Part shown: one piece after another, positions 1-6,649 of the stretch | How the letters are laid out: each line of letters begins with the position of its first letter | Position numbering within the stretch: position 1 is the stretch's first letter | From: an uncultured Ilumatobacter sp. | Lineage (GTDB): Bacteria > Actinomycetota > Acidimicrobiia > Acidimicrobiales > Ilumatobacteraceae | Assembly (NCBI GenBank): GCA_937905835.1 | Contig: CALCXK010000127.1 | Span: forward strand, 36,893 to 100,892 | Length of the DNA stretch: 64,000 bases | Reading direction: 5' to 3' | Program-made: the position numbers and the translations under genes | The notes under the pieces: model-generated | What the model was told of the DNA's origin: nothing | The model's database searches: none | The model's input: the letters and a program-made list of their open reading frames with translations, nothing else

Positions 1-583
1 CATCGGTTAAGGACATGGTGTGGAACGGGCATGGCTCGGGCGTGAGGGTGCAGAGTTCGGCCTGGCCCTGTTCGTTGCCGATCGTCGGTGTGTCGAAGCC
101 AGGGAGCAACTGTCCCGGTGCTGGCACGGCGACCGCGCCGGTTTCCAAGACTTGGAATGATGCACCGGTCTGAGGCCCGCCATCGACGACGAGGGCGTAG
201 ACACCTGGCGTGTCAATCGTTGGGCGAAAGTCGTAGTACGGCGCTGGCGCGACGGTCCGCTTGACTGCGGTGAACGCACCACCGATCGGATTGCCATCGA
301 TGTCGACAACGTGTGCGCCGAGCGTGGCGGGGCCATCTTGGATGAATTCGGCAGCGCCCGTCGACAGGGTGATCGGCATGCGGATCTCGCCGGGGACCAG
401 CACGCTGTTCGGGAACCGCTGGACGAGTGTGAAGCCTTCGCCCGATGGACCAGCGACGCCAGACGAGGCGGAGCCGTCAGAGCCAGAGCAGGCGGCTAGC
501 GCGCCAGACGCCGCGACGCCGGCGATGAACTGTCGTCGGCTGATGCCGGTTCCGAGGTCGATGAGCCGAGAAAGGTTCGTCAT
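1..583 (-). CDS. Tat-exported lipoprotein, C-terminus beyond left edge
   Basis: The frame opens with ATG at 583 on the minus strand and stays open to base 1, giving about 194 visible residues. The N-terminus has a twin-arginine motif (SRRQFIAG, residues 15-22), a short hydrophobic stretch and a lipobox-like LAACS with Cys32, so the protein is probably exported folded and lipid-anchored outside the cell. The middle part looks like a beta-rich extracellular domain. The last visible residues contain two cysteines in a TPEPCPFH context, reminiscent of a thioredoxin-like domain beginning there, but too little remains to assign one. No Shine-Dalgarno sequence is evident. Specific function unknown. 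Confidence 0.7.
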   Translation of the reverse strand, partial: MTNLSRLIDLGTGISRRQFIAGVAASGALAACSGSDGSASSGVAGPSGEGFTLVQRFPNSVLVPGEIRMPITLSTGAAEFIQDGPATLGAHVVDIDGNPIGGAFTAVKRTVAPAPYYDFRPTIDTPGVYALVVDGGPQTGASFQVLETGAVAVPAPGQLLPGFDTPTIGNEQGQAELCTLTPEPCPFHTMSLTD

Positions 584-1112
584 GTGGTCCGGTCGTAAAC
601 TGTTGTGGGGTGGAGAGCGGGTGGAGGTGATCGGCCGGTGACCAAACGCTGTATTTGGAGGAGGGCCAGGGCAGCCGTTGCACTGAGCTTCTTGAACATG
701 GGAATCTTTATGGGTCATCAACGTGCCTGGGAATCAGTTCCCTCTCCGACGATATCGCCGCCGGATACTCGGGTGGGGGCAGCCGGGGCGATCGGATGTT
801 GTCTCGCTTGATCTCGACAAATCTTGCATGCAGGGTGAGTTATCGGTAGATGACGTCCGTTCGGCGGGCTTCACCACGGGACCTGTGGCGACGACCGGGT
901 CGGGAAACACGTCGATCTCTGACGACGATGACACAGATCGCCACCGGGTCGCAGTTCTCCACATTGCAGGGACTACTGAGTGCGACCGGCTTCGGGGTGG
1001 CGCGGTGAGCGATGCCGATGTCGAACGTTTCGCCGACCCGATTTTCGGCAGTTGACAGCGAACCTCGCCAGCGGCACCTGAGTAGAGGCGTGGGCTGAGT
1101 TAGATTCAGCCC
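584..1112. other. 529-bp intergenic region, no convincing gene
   Basis: This is the divergent spacer between the left-edge lipoprotein and ridA. A plus-strand frame from 723 to 1055 could encode 110 residues, but it has no recognisable domain, an arginine-rich start and an overlapping antisense frame, so it is not called. The only supported element is the TAGATT -10 box of ridA at 1101-1106. Confidence 0.5.
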
Positions 1113-1463
1113 ATGAGCAAGCCCCTCGGTCCGTACACGCCCGTCGTTCGCGCCGGCGACTTCATCATCATCTCCGGACAGGGCGGTCTACTCGACGGCA
1201 CCAAGGTCGACGGTGGCCTGGTCCCAGAGACCGAGCAGGCGATGAAGAACATCGAGTCACTGCTCGCCACGATGGACGCCACGATGAAGGATGTCGTCAA
1301 GACGACCTGCTTTCTCACCGACATGGAGGACTACGCCCGGTTCAACGAGGCCTACGTCGCGGCGTTCGGCAATCATCGGCCGTCACGGTCGTGCGTTGCG
1401 GTCGCTGAGCTGCCTGCCGGGTTCGTCGTCGAAGTCGAAGCGTGGGCATACAAGCCGGCCTGA
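1113..1463 (+). CDS. RidA/YjgF family enamine/imine deaminase
   Basis: The protein has 116 residues, the normal RidA length. RidA proteins are cytosolic trimers that hydrolyse reactive enamine/imine intermediates such as 2-aminoacrylate released by PLP enzymes. The C-terminal signature is present: an Arg (R92, in SRSCVAV) that binds the substrate carboxylate in characterised RidA, followed by ELPAG and VEVEAWA with the conserved Glu (E109). A TAGATT -10 box at 1101-1106 lies 6 nt before the ATG and there is no Shine-Dalgarno sequence, so a leaderless mRNA is likely. Family assignment is firm. Whether it is the archetypal RidA or another Rid subgroup cannot be settled here. Confidence 0.9.
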   Translation: MSKPLGPYTPVVRAGDFIIISGQGGLLDGTKVDGGLVPETEQAMKNIESLLATMDATMKDVVKTTCFLTDMEDYARFNEAYVAAFGNHRPSRSCVAVAELPAGFVVEVEAWAYKPA

Positions 1464-1514
1464 TCCTGGGCGCTGCTGTTGGCAGCGAGTTGCTGCGCCG
1501 TCAGCGGTGGCCAG

Positions 1515-1520
1515 TAGTCT
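1515..1520 (+). promoter_or_regulatory. -10 box of the small ORF at 1527
   Basis: TAGTCT ends 6 nt before the ATG at 1527, the same geometry as the other leaderless starts in this window. It supports the small ORF being a real gene. Confidence 0.5.
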
Positions 1521-1526
1521 GATCGA

Positions 1527-1682
1527 ATGCTCGGAGGCATTGCCATCATCCTCGCCGTTCTGCTGATTCCGGTTGGTGTCTTGATGACCGGCGCCGTTGC
1601 TTCGGCTGTGCTCGGAGAAGTGCTGCACCGTGACGGGAAACGTCGCCATGTGGGCTCCGAACTCCTCGACATTCCCGACTGA
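1527..1682 (+). CDS. Small single-span membrane protein (51 aa)
   Basis: A 51-codon frame starts at ATG 1527 and stops with TGA at 1680-1682, 24 bp before the next gene. Residues 3-28 are a continuous hydrophobic segment (GGIAIILAVLLIPVGVLMTG and onward), followed by a basic stretch (HRDGKRRH) and an acidic end (SELLDIPD). This suggests one transmembrane helix with a positively charged cytoplasmic tail. A TAGTCT -10 box sits 6 nt upstream. No family is recognised. It may be co-transcribed with the amidohydrolase that follows. Confidence 0.55.
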   Translation: MLGGIAIILAVLLIPVGVLMTGAVASAVLGEVLHRDGKRRHVGSELLDIPD

Positions 1683-1706
1683 CCCGGCGTCGATGAACGA
1701 CTGGCC

Positions 1707-3077
1707 ATGACCGACGCCATTGCTGACCTCGTCATCGCGAACGCACGGTGCGTCGCGACAATGGATGGCGCTCGCCGTGAGATCTCTGGCGGCTGGGTTG
1801 CCATCACCGATGGCCTGGTGTCTGCAATTGGCGAAGGTCCCGCTCCCGAAGCAGCGAAGACGATCGACGCCACCGACTGCCTGGTCACCCCCGGGCTGAT
1901 CAACACCCATCACCACCTGTATCAGAATCTGACGCGGGCGTTCCCGGCCATGACCGACAAGCCCCTGTTCGGATGGCTGCAGTCGCTGTATCCGCTGTGG
2001 CGAGCCATCGACACGGAGTCGGTCCACGTTTCGGCCTGGGTCGGTTTGGCCGAACTCGCACTGTCGGGCTGCACCACGTCGTCCGACCACCTCTACCTCC
2101 ACCCCCGCGGGGCAGGTGATCTCCTGACTGCCGAGATCGAGGCCGCCCGGGACCTCGGCATCCGTTTCCACCCGACTCGCGGTTCGATGTCGCTGTCGGA
2201 GAAAGACGGCGGCCTTCCACCGGATGACGTGGTTGCCGACGACGACGAGATCCTCGCCGCGAGCGAAGCAGCGGTGCTGCGCCACCACGACCGATCGCAC
2301 GGTGCCATGACCCGCGTGGCGTTGGCGCCGTGCTCACCCTTTTCGGTCACCGAAGACCTGATGGTCCGCTCCGCCGAGCTCGCCGAACGGCTCGACGTCC
2401 GCCTGCACACCCACTTTGCCGAGAATGCCGAAGACGATGAATTCAGCCTCGCCACCTTCGGATGTCGACCAATGGAGTACCTCGAACGCACGGGCTGGTG
2501 CACCGACCGCACGTGGGTTGCGCACTGTGTGATGCCCAACCACGACGAGATTCAACGGCTCGGAGCAGCGGGCGTCGGTGCTGCGCATTGCCCGTCGAGC
2601 AACATGATTCTGTCGTCGGGGATCGCCCCGATTGTCGACCTGCGCGCCGCCGGCGTCAAGGTCGGTCTCGGCGTCGATGGCTCGTCGTCAGCCGATTCAG
2701 GATCGCTCTGGCTCGAAGCCCGCCAAGCGATGCTGCTCGCCAAGCTGCGTGATGGTGCCGATGCGGGCACGGCTCGGATGGCGCTCGAAGTTGCAACGCT
2801 CGGTGGCGCCGGCTGCCTCGGCCGCGACGGCGAGATCGGCGTGCTTGAGGTGGGTGCCGTTGGCGATGTTGCGGTGTGGTCGTTGAATGGGCCGCAGTTC
2901 GCAGGCGCACTCGCTGACCCAATCGAGGCCTGGCTGCGTTGTGGACCGACCGGCGCCCGCGACACGATCGTGCACGGCGAACCCATCGTTGCTGATGGCG
3001 TGCTCGTGAGCGGTCGCCTCGAGGAGATGCTCGGCGCTCACGCATCGCTCTCCCGAAAGATCCAGCAGCTGGACTAA
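1707..3077 (+). CDS. 8-oxoguanine deaminase-like amidohydrolase
   Basis: This 456-residue protein belongs to the ATZ/TRZ branch of the metal-dependent amidohydrolases. Metal ligands are visible: the HxH pair in NTHHHLYQ (H68/H70), H236 in LHTHFAEN with catalytic E239, H273 in VAHC, and D324 in LGVDGSSS. The sequences around NTHHHLYQNLTRA, SGCTTSSDHLYL and HCPSSNM closely match 8-oxoguanine deaminases (8-oxoguanine to urate), which clear oxidised purine base. Related hydroxyatrazine or guanine deaminases are the main alternatives. It follows the small membrane protein by 24 bp and has no obvious promoter of its own, so it is probably co-transcribed. Confidence 0.8.
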   Translation: MTDAIADLVIANARCVATMDGARREISGGWVAITDGLVSAIGEGPAPEAAKTIDATDCLVTPGLINTHHHLYQNLTRAFPAMTDKPLFGWLQSLYPLWRAIDTESVHVSAWVGLAELALSGCTTSSDHLYLHPRGAGDLLTAEIEAARDLGIRFHPTRGSMSLSEKDGGLPPDDVVADDDEILAASEAAVLRHHDRSHGAMTRVALAPCSPFSVTEDLMVRSAELAERLDVRLHTHFAENAEDDEFSLATFGCRPMEYLERTGWCTDRTWVAHCVMPNHDEIQRLGAAGVGAAHCPSSNMILSSGIAPIVDLRAAGVKVGLGVDGSSSADSGSLWLEARQAMLLAKLRDGADAGTARMALEVATLGGAGCLGRDGEIGVLEVGAVGDVAVWSLNGPQFAGALADPIEAWLRCGPTGARDTIVHGEPIVADGVLVSGRLEEMLGAHASLSRKIQQLD

Positions 3078-3263
3078 ATGTCCCATTCCCCTCGGGTCAG
3101 AAGTGGACACGTGAAGCGGATCTCTTTCGAGTGACAGACCACAGCTGTCCGCATTGGCGAGAATGTAACGGATGTCCAGTCGCTCGCGTACCGTCTGTCT
3201 TGTCGCGTTTGCGCTGACCGCCGCTGTCATCTCAGCGACAATCGTCGATGTCCTGCAACTGAC

Positions 3264-3965
3264 CTAGCTCTCCCAGCGAGACTCGCCGAAGCGGTAGCCG
3301 ACCGACCGCACAGTTTGAATCAGGCCGGCGTGTTCTTCGCCGAGTTTGGCCCGCAATCGACGAATGTGGACATCGACAGTTCGAGCTCCGCCGTAGTACT
3401 CGTAGCCCCACACTCGGCTGAGCAGAATTTCGCGGGTGAACACCTTGCCAGGGTTCTGCGCGAGAAACTTGAGGAGCTCGTACTCCATGTACGTCATGTC
3501 GAGCGGTCTGCCGGCCATCGACGCCTGATAGGTCTCCAGGTTGAGGCTGAGCGGGCCGTACTGGACGAGGTCGGAGCTGACGAGCTGCACGTCGCCGGCG
3601 AGCAGGTGCCGGAGGCGGGCTTCGATCTCGGCTGGGTGAAACGGTGTGAGGCAGAAGTCGTCGAACAGGTCGTCGCGGTGTGTGAGTTCGGAGAGCTGTG
3701 CGCCGCCGATCAACACGAGCACCGGCAGTGAGCTCGCGGGCTGCTTGCGCAGCGTTCGGAGGAATGCCCATGCAGCTTCGGGATCGCCGGCTGCGTCGAC
3801 GATCGCTCCGGCCCATCCACCATCGGGCTCGTGCTCGCTGGCAGCGATCAATGTGTTGACCGCCTTCCAGCTATAGCCACTGAGATCGAGTGTGCGGGCC
3901 AGTTCGGGCGTTGTCGGATCAGGGACGACGATGAGCATCGATTTGGCTGACAGCGTTTCACTCAC
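3264..3965 (-). CDS. glnR: GlnR-like OmpR-family nitrogen regulator
   Basis: This 233-residue response regulator has a C-terminal winged helix (about residues 125-228) with features of actinobacterial GlnR: MTYMEYELLKFLAQNPGKVFTR, RVWGYEYYGG and RTVDVHIRRLRAKL. The N-terminal receiver is degenerate. The acidic pair after the first strand is missing (MLIVVPDPT), as in GlnR proteins, which do not use a classical phosphorylation cycle. GlnR activates or represses ammonium-assimilation genes. The GTG start (3965-3963) overlaps the glnA stop by 4 nt (GTGA), so it is translationally coupled to glnA. The assignment rests on the DNA-binding domain, the degenerate receiver and the adjacency to two glutamine synthetases. 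No sensor kinase is nearby. Confidence 0.8.
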   Translation of the reverse strand: MSETLSAKSMLIVVPDPTTPELARTLDLSGYSWKAVNTLIAASEHEPDGGWAGAIVDAAGDPEAAWAFLRTLRKQPASSLPVLVLIGGAQLSELTHRDDLFDDFCLTPFHPAEIEARLRHLLAGDVQLVSSDLVQYGPLSLNLETYQASMAGRPLDMTYMEYELLKFLAQNPGKVFTREILLSRVWGYEYYGGARTVDVHIRRLRAKLGEEHAGLIQTVRSVGYRFGESRWES

Positions 3966-5302
3966 AGCGCCGTCAGATACCGATCTCGCTCAAAGGCGCT
4001 CACGTGCGTCTTGTAGGCCCGCCATTCTTGACGTTTGTTCCGGAGGAACCACTCGAAGATGTGTTCGCCGAGTGCTTCTCGGACCAGTGTCGAGCTCTCC
4101 ATTGTTTCGAGAGCGGCAGCCAGCGACTCGGGGAGCTGTTCGATACCGAGACCAGCGAGTACGTCGTCGCTGATCTCGAAGAGGTTCGCATCGGCCTCGT
4201 CTGGCAGCTCGTAGCCCTCCTTGATGCCTTTCATTCCGGCCGCCAGCAGGAGGCTGAAGGCCAGATAGGGGTTACATGCCGGGTCGGGCGAGCGATATTC
4301 GAGCCGCGTAGCGGTCGGGTTACCCTTCTTCGCGATCGGCACACGGATCAGGCCGCTCCGATTGTTGCGAGCCCAGCTGACATGGACCGGAGCCTCGAAA
4401 CCGGGGACGAGTCGCTTGTAGCTGTTGACGGTCTGGTTGGTGACTGCCGTGATCTCTGACGCGTGGCGCAACAGGCCGGCCATGAAGGCTTTGGCGGTTG
4501 GTGACAGGTTGTACGGGTCGTCGCCGTCGTAGAACGCGTTCTCGTCGTTTTGGAAGAGCGAGAGGTGTACGTGCATGCCTGAGCCTTGGATCCCTTCGAG
4601 GGGCTTGGGCATGAACGTGGCGTGCACGTCGTTTCTGGCAGCAACCTCGCGCACGGCGTGACGGAAGGTCATCATGCTGTCGGCCATCGTGAGGGCGTCG
4701 GTGTGGCGCAGGTCGATCTCCTGCTGGCCAGGTGCGTCCTCGTGGAAGCTGTATTCCACCGGAATGCCCATTGCCTCGAGCGTGCGGATGGTCTTCTTGC
4801 GCAGTTCGCCAGTGATGTCGTTGGTGGTGAGGTCGAAGAAGCCGCCGTTGTCGATTGGCACGGGCAGGGCGCCGGGCGTGAGCGGCTTGAAGTAGAAGAA
4901 CTCGATGTCGGGTGCGACATAAAAGGTGAGGCCAGCCTCGTTAGCGGTCTTCATGTGACGTCGCAGGACCTGGCGTGGGTCGCCGGCGAATGGCGTACCG
5001 TCGAGGTTGTAGATGTCGCAGAAGATGCGTGCTTCCGGGACCTTGGGGTCGCCCCATGGCAGCACCTCGAACGTGTCGGGGTCAGGAATGGCGAGGACAT
5101 CAGCCTCTTGGACACGCGAGAACCCGTCGATCGACGATCCGTCGAAGGTCATGCCGTCGTTGAGGGCATTGTCGAGTTCGGCGGGAGAAATAGCGAGACT
5201 TTTCAAGTTGCCGAGCACGTCGGTGAACCAGAGTCGAACCAGTCGCACCCCGCGTTCTTCAACTGAGCGAAGTACATATTCCCGTTGCTGTTCACTACTC
5301 AT
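3962..5302 (-). CDS. glnA: Glutamine synthetase type I
   Basis: This 446-residue GSI makes glutamine from glutamate, ammonia and ATP as a cytosolic dodecamer. Motifs in order: TFDGSSIDGF (about 52-61), the HEDAPGQQEIDL metal/substrate region, NQTVNSYKRLVPGFEAP, and the RSPDPACNPYLA arginine/metal segment. The length and the C-terminus resemble the non-adenylylated alpha-type enzyme. The usual NLYDLPP-type adenylylation Tyr loop is replaced by ADANLFEISDD, with Phe where Tyr would be expected, so control by adenylylation is unlikely (inference). It lies downstream of glnII, separated by two hairpins, and overlaps glnR by 4 nt. Confidence 0.93.
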   Translation of the reverse strand: MSSEQQREYVLRSVEERGVRLVRLWFTDVLGNLKSLAISPAELDNALNDGMTFDGSSIDGFSRVQEADVLAIPDPDTFEVLPWGDPKVPEARIFCDIYNLDGTPFAGDPRQVLRRHMKTANEAGLTFYVAPDIEFFYFKPLTPGALPVPIDNGGFFDLTTNDITGELRKKTIRTLEAMGIPVEYSFHEDAPGQQEIDLRHTDALTMADSMMTFRHAVREVAARNDVHATFMPKPLEGIQGSGMHVHLSLFQNDENAFYDGDDPYNLSPTAKAFMAGLLRHASEITAVTNQTVNSYKRLVPGFEAPVHVSWARNNRSGLIRVPIAKKGNPTATRLEYRSPDPACNPYLAFSLLLAAGMKGIKEGYELPDEADANLFEISDDVLAGLGIEQLPESLAAALETMESSTLVREALGEHIFEWFLRNKRQEWRAYKTHVSAFERDRYLTAL

Positions 5303-5336
5303 TCGAACCAGTCTTCCAGATGGGATGAAAAATGGC

Positions 5337-5369
5337 GACGGGGTAGAGACTGAAAGCCTCCACCCCGTC
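5337..5369 (-). terminator. Intrinsic terminator-like hairpin upstream of glnA
   Basis: An 8-bp perfect stem (GACGGGGT/ACCCCGTC) with a 17-nt loop is followed on the minus strand by GCCATTTTTC, which contains a short T run. It lies 34 nt before the glnA start codon, so it could end glnII transcripts or attenuate readthrough into glnA-glnR. Confidence 0.55.
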
Positions 5370-5407
5370 AGCCACGTTGCTGTTCAGGCATTCAATTCAA
5401 TTCTCAG

Positions 5408-5442
5408 AATTCGACATCAGATCGGATGATCTGACTCGAATT
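5408..5442 (-). terminator. Long inverted repeat directly after glnII
   Basis: The arms AATTCGA plus TCAGATC pair with GATCTGA plus TCGAATT across a 4-nt loop, giving 14 bp with one small interruption. The element starts at the base after the glnII stop codon. An AT-rich stretch follows on the minus strand. It probably terminates glnII, or protects its 3' end. Confidence 0.55.
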
Positions 5443-6465
5443 TCACTTGATGGCGGAGCAGATTGTCTCGGTCATCAATCTCGCCACGGTGTACGGATCA
5501 ATGTTGCCGTTCGGGCGGCGATCCTCAAGGTAGCCCTTGCCGTCGATCGAGCACTGCCACGGGATGCGGATCGATGCTCCGCGGTCGGACACGCCGTAGC
5601 TGAATTGGTCGTAACGCTGTGTTTCGTGGGCGCCGGTGAGGCGTTCTTCGACGCCTGCGCCGTAGTTGGCGATGTGCAGTGCAGCTTTCTTACCGAGGGC
5701 CACGCAGCCAGCTTCGATGTGTTTCATGCCGCCGTCTTCGCGCATCTCCTTGGTGGAGAAGTTCGTGTGGGCACCGGCGCCGTTCCAGTCGCCCTTGACA
5801 GGCTTAGCGTCGATGTTGATGATCACGCCGTACTCTTCGGCGATGCGGTGCAGCAGGTATCGCCCGATCCAGAGCTCGTCGGACACTTCGAGGAGTCCGA
5901 CTGGCCCGACCTGGAATTCCCACTGGCCGGGCATCACTTCGGCGTTGATGCCCGAGAGCGAGATTCCGGCTTCGAGGCAGGCATCCATGTGGTCTTCAGC
6001 GATATCGCGACCGGTGATGGCAATTTCGCCGACGCCGCAGTAATACGGGCCCTGCGGTGCGGGGAAACCGTTGTCGGGGAAGCCGAGCGGCGAACCGTCG
6101 GGCTTGAGCATTGTGTATTCCTGCTCGATGCCGAACAGCGGCTCGTGCTTCTTGTATTTCTTCGCGGTGCGCGCTGCCGCGGCACGGGTGTTGGTCGGGT
6201 GGGCCTTGCCGTCGACGAGCATGACTTCGCACATGACGAGGATGCTGCTGCCACCGCGGATCGGGTCGGGAAAGACGCGGGCAGGCTTGAGAACGCAATC
6301 GCTCTTGTCGCCGGTGGCCTGGTTGGTGGACGAGCCGTCGAAGCCCCACAGGGGCATGTCGGCAAGCTCGACTCCGTTGTCGTCGTCCAGAATCTTTGTC
6401 TTCGAACGAAGCTGGGGGGTCGGCTCTGTTCCGTCGATCCAGATGTATTCAGCCTTGATAGCCAC
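5443..6465 (-). CDS. glnII: Glutamine synthetase type II (eukaryote-like GSII)
   Basis: The frame extends further upstream, but the GTG at 6465 is chosen because GAGGA lies about 8 nt before it and the protein then begins AIKAEYIWIDG, as GSII proteins do. This gives 340 residues, the normal GSII size. Diagnostic motifs are WGFDGSSTNQA near residue 41, SDCVLKP, LFGIEQEYT, MPGQWEFQVGP and RIPWQCS. GSII enzymes occur in eukaryotes and in some rhizobia and actinobacteria (Streptomyces, Frankia), usually beside a GSI. It catalyses the same reaction as glnA and is typically induced under nitrogen limitation. The order glnII-glnA-glnR implies joint nitrogen control. Confidence 0.92.
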   Translation of the reverse strand: MAIKAEYIWIDGTEPTPQLRSKTKILDDDNGVELADMPLWGFDGSSTNQATGDKSDCVLKPARVFPDPIRGGSSILVMCEVMLVDGKAHPTNTRAAAARTAKKYKKHEPLFGIEQEYTMLKPDGSPLGFPDNGFPAPQGPYYCGVGEIAITGRDIAEDHMDACLEAGISLSGINAEVMPGQWEFQVGPVGLLEVSDELWIGRYLLHRIAEEYGVIINIDAKPVKGDWNGAGAHTNFSTKEMREDGGMKHIEAGCVALGKKAALHIANYGAGVEERLTGAHETQRYDQFSYGVSDRGASIRIPWQCSIDGKGYLEDRRPNGNIDPYTVARLMTETICSAIK

Positions 6466-6649
6466 TGTTTGGTCCTCGAATTCTCTCGTTGGTGGGCGGG
6501 GCAAGGTTAGGCCGCGACCCGTGAACGACGGGAATTGTGGCAGCAACTCCCCACATTGGTATTGCGTCACTGTGAACGGCGCGTTAATTGGGCTGTGCAC
6601 CCGTGAGTAAGAACGGGTCCGGCGCCTCGGCCTGAACGACGTGACGCCG
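6466..6649 (-). promoter_or_regulatory. glnII upstream region with candidate promoter
   Basis: This is the spacer between the acylase stop (6650) and the glnII start. On the minus strand TAACCT (6509-6504) could be the -10 box of a promoter with a roughly 30-nt leader carrying the GAGGA ribosome-binding site. GTGAACG occurs twice (6521-6527 and 6572-6578) and could be half-sites for GlnR, but the spacing does not match the usual GlnR box, so this is tentative. Confidence 0.3.

Noticed and set aside
723..1055. Plus-strand 110-codon frame before ridA
   Set aside because: No domain, arginine-rich beginning, overlapping antisense frame and no promoter or ribosome-binding site; coding potential is ambiguous.
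3172..3267. 31-codon hydrophobic frame (SSRSRTVCLVAFALTAAVISATIV) ending at the glnR stop
   Set aside because: Single short frame with no -10 box or ribosome-binding site, and its end overlaps glnR; possible but unsupported.
5377..6510. Long plus-strand frame antisense to glnII
   Set aside because: A shadow of the GSII gene created by high GC at third codon positions; it matches no protein family.
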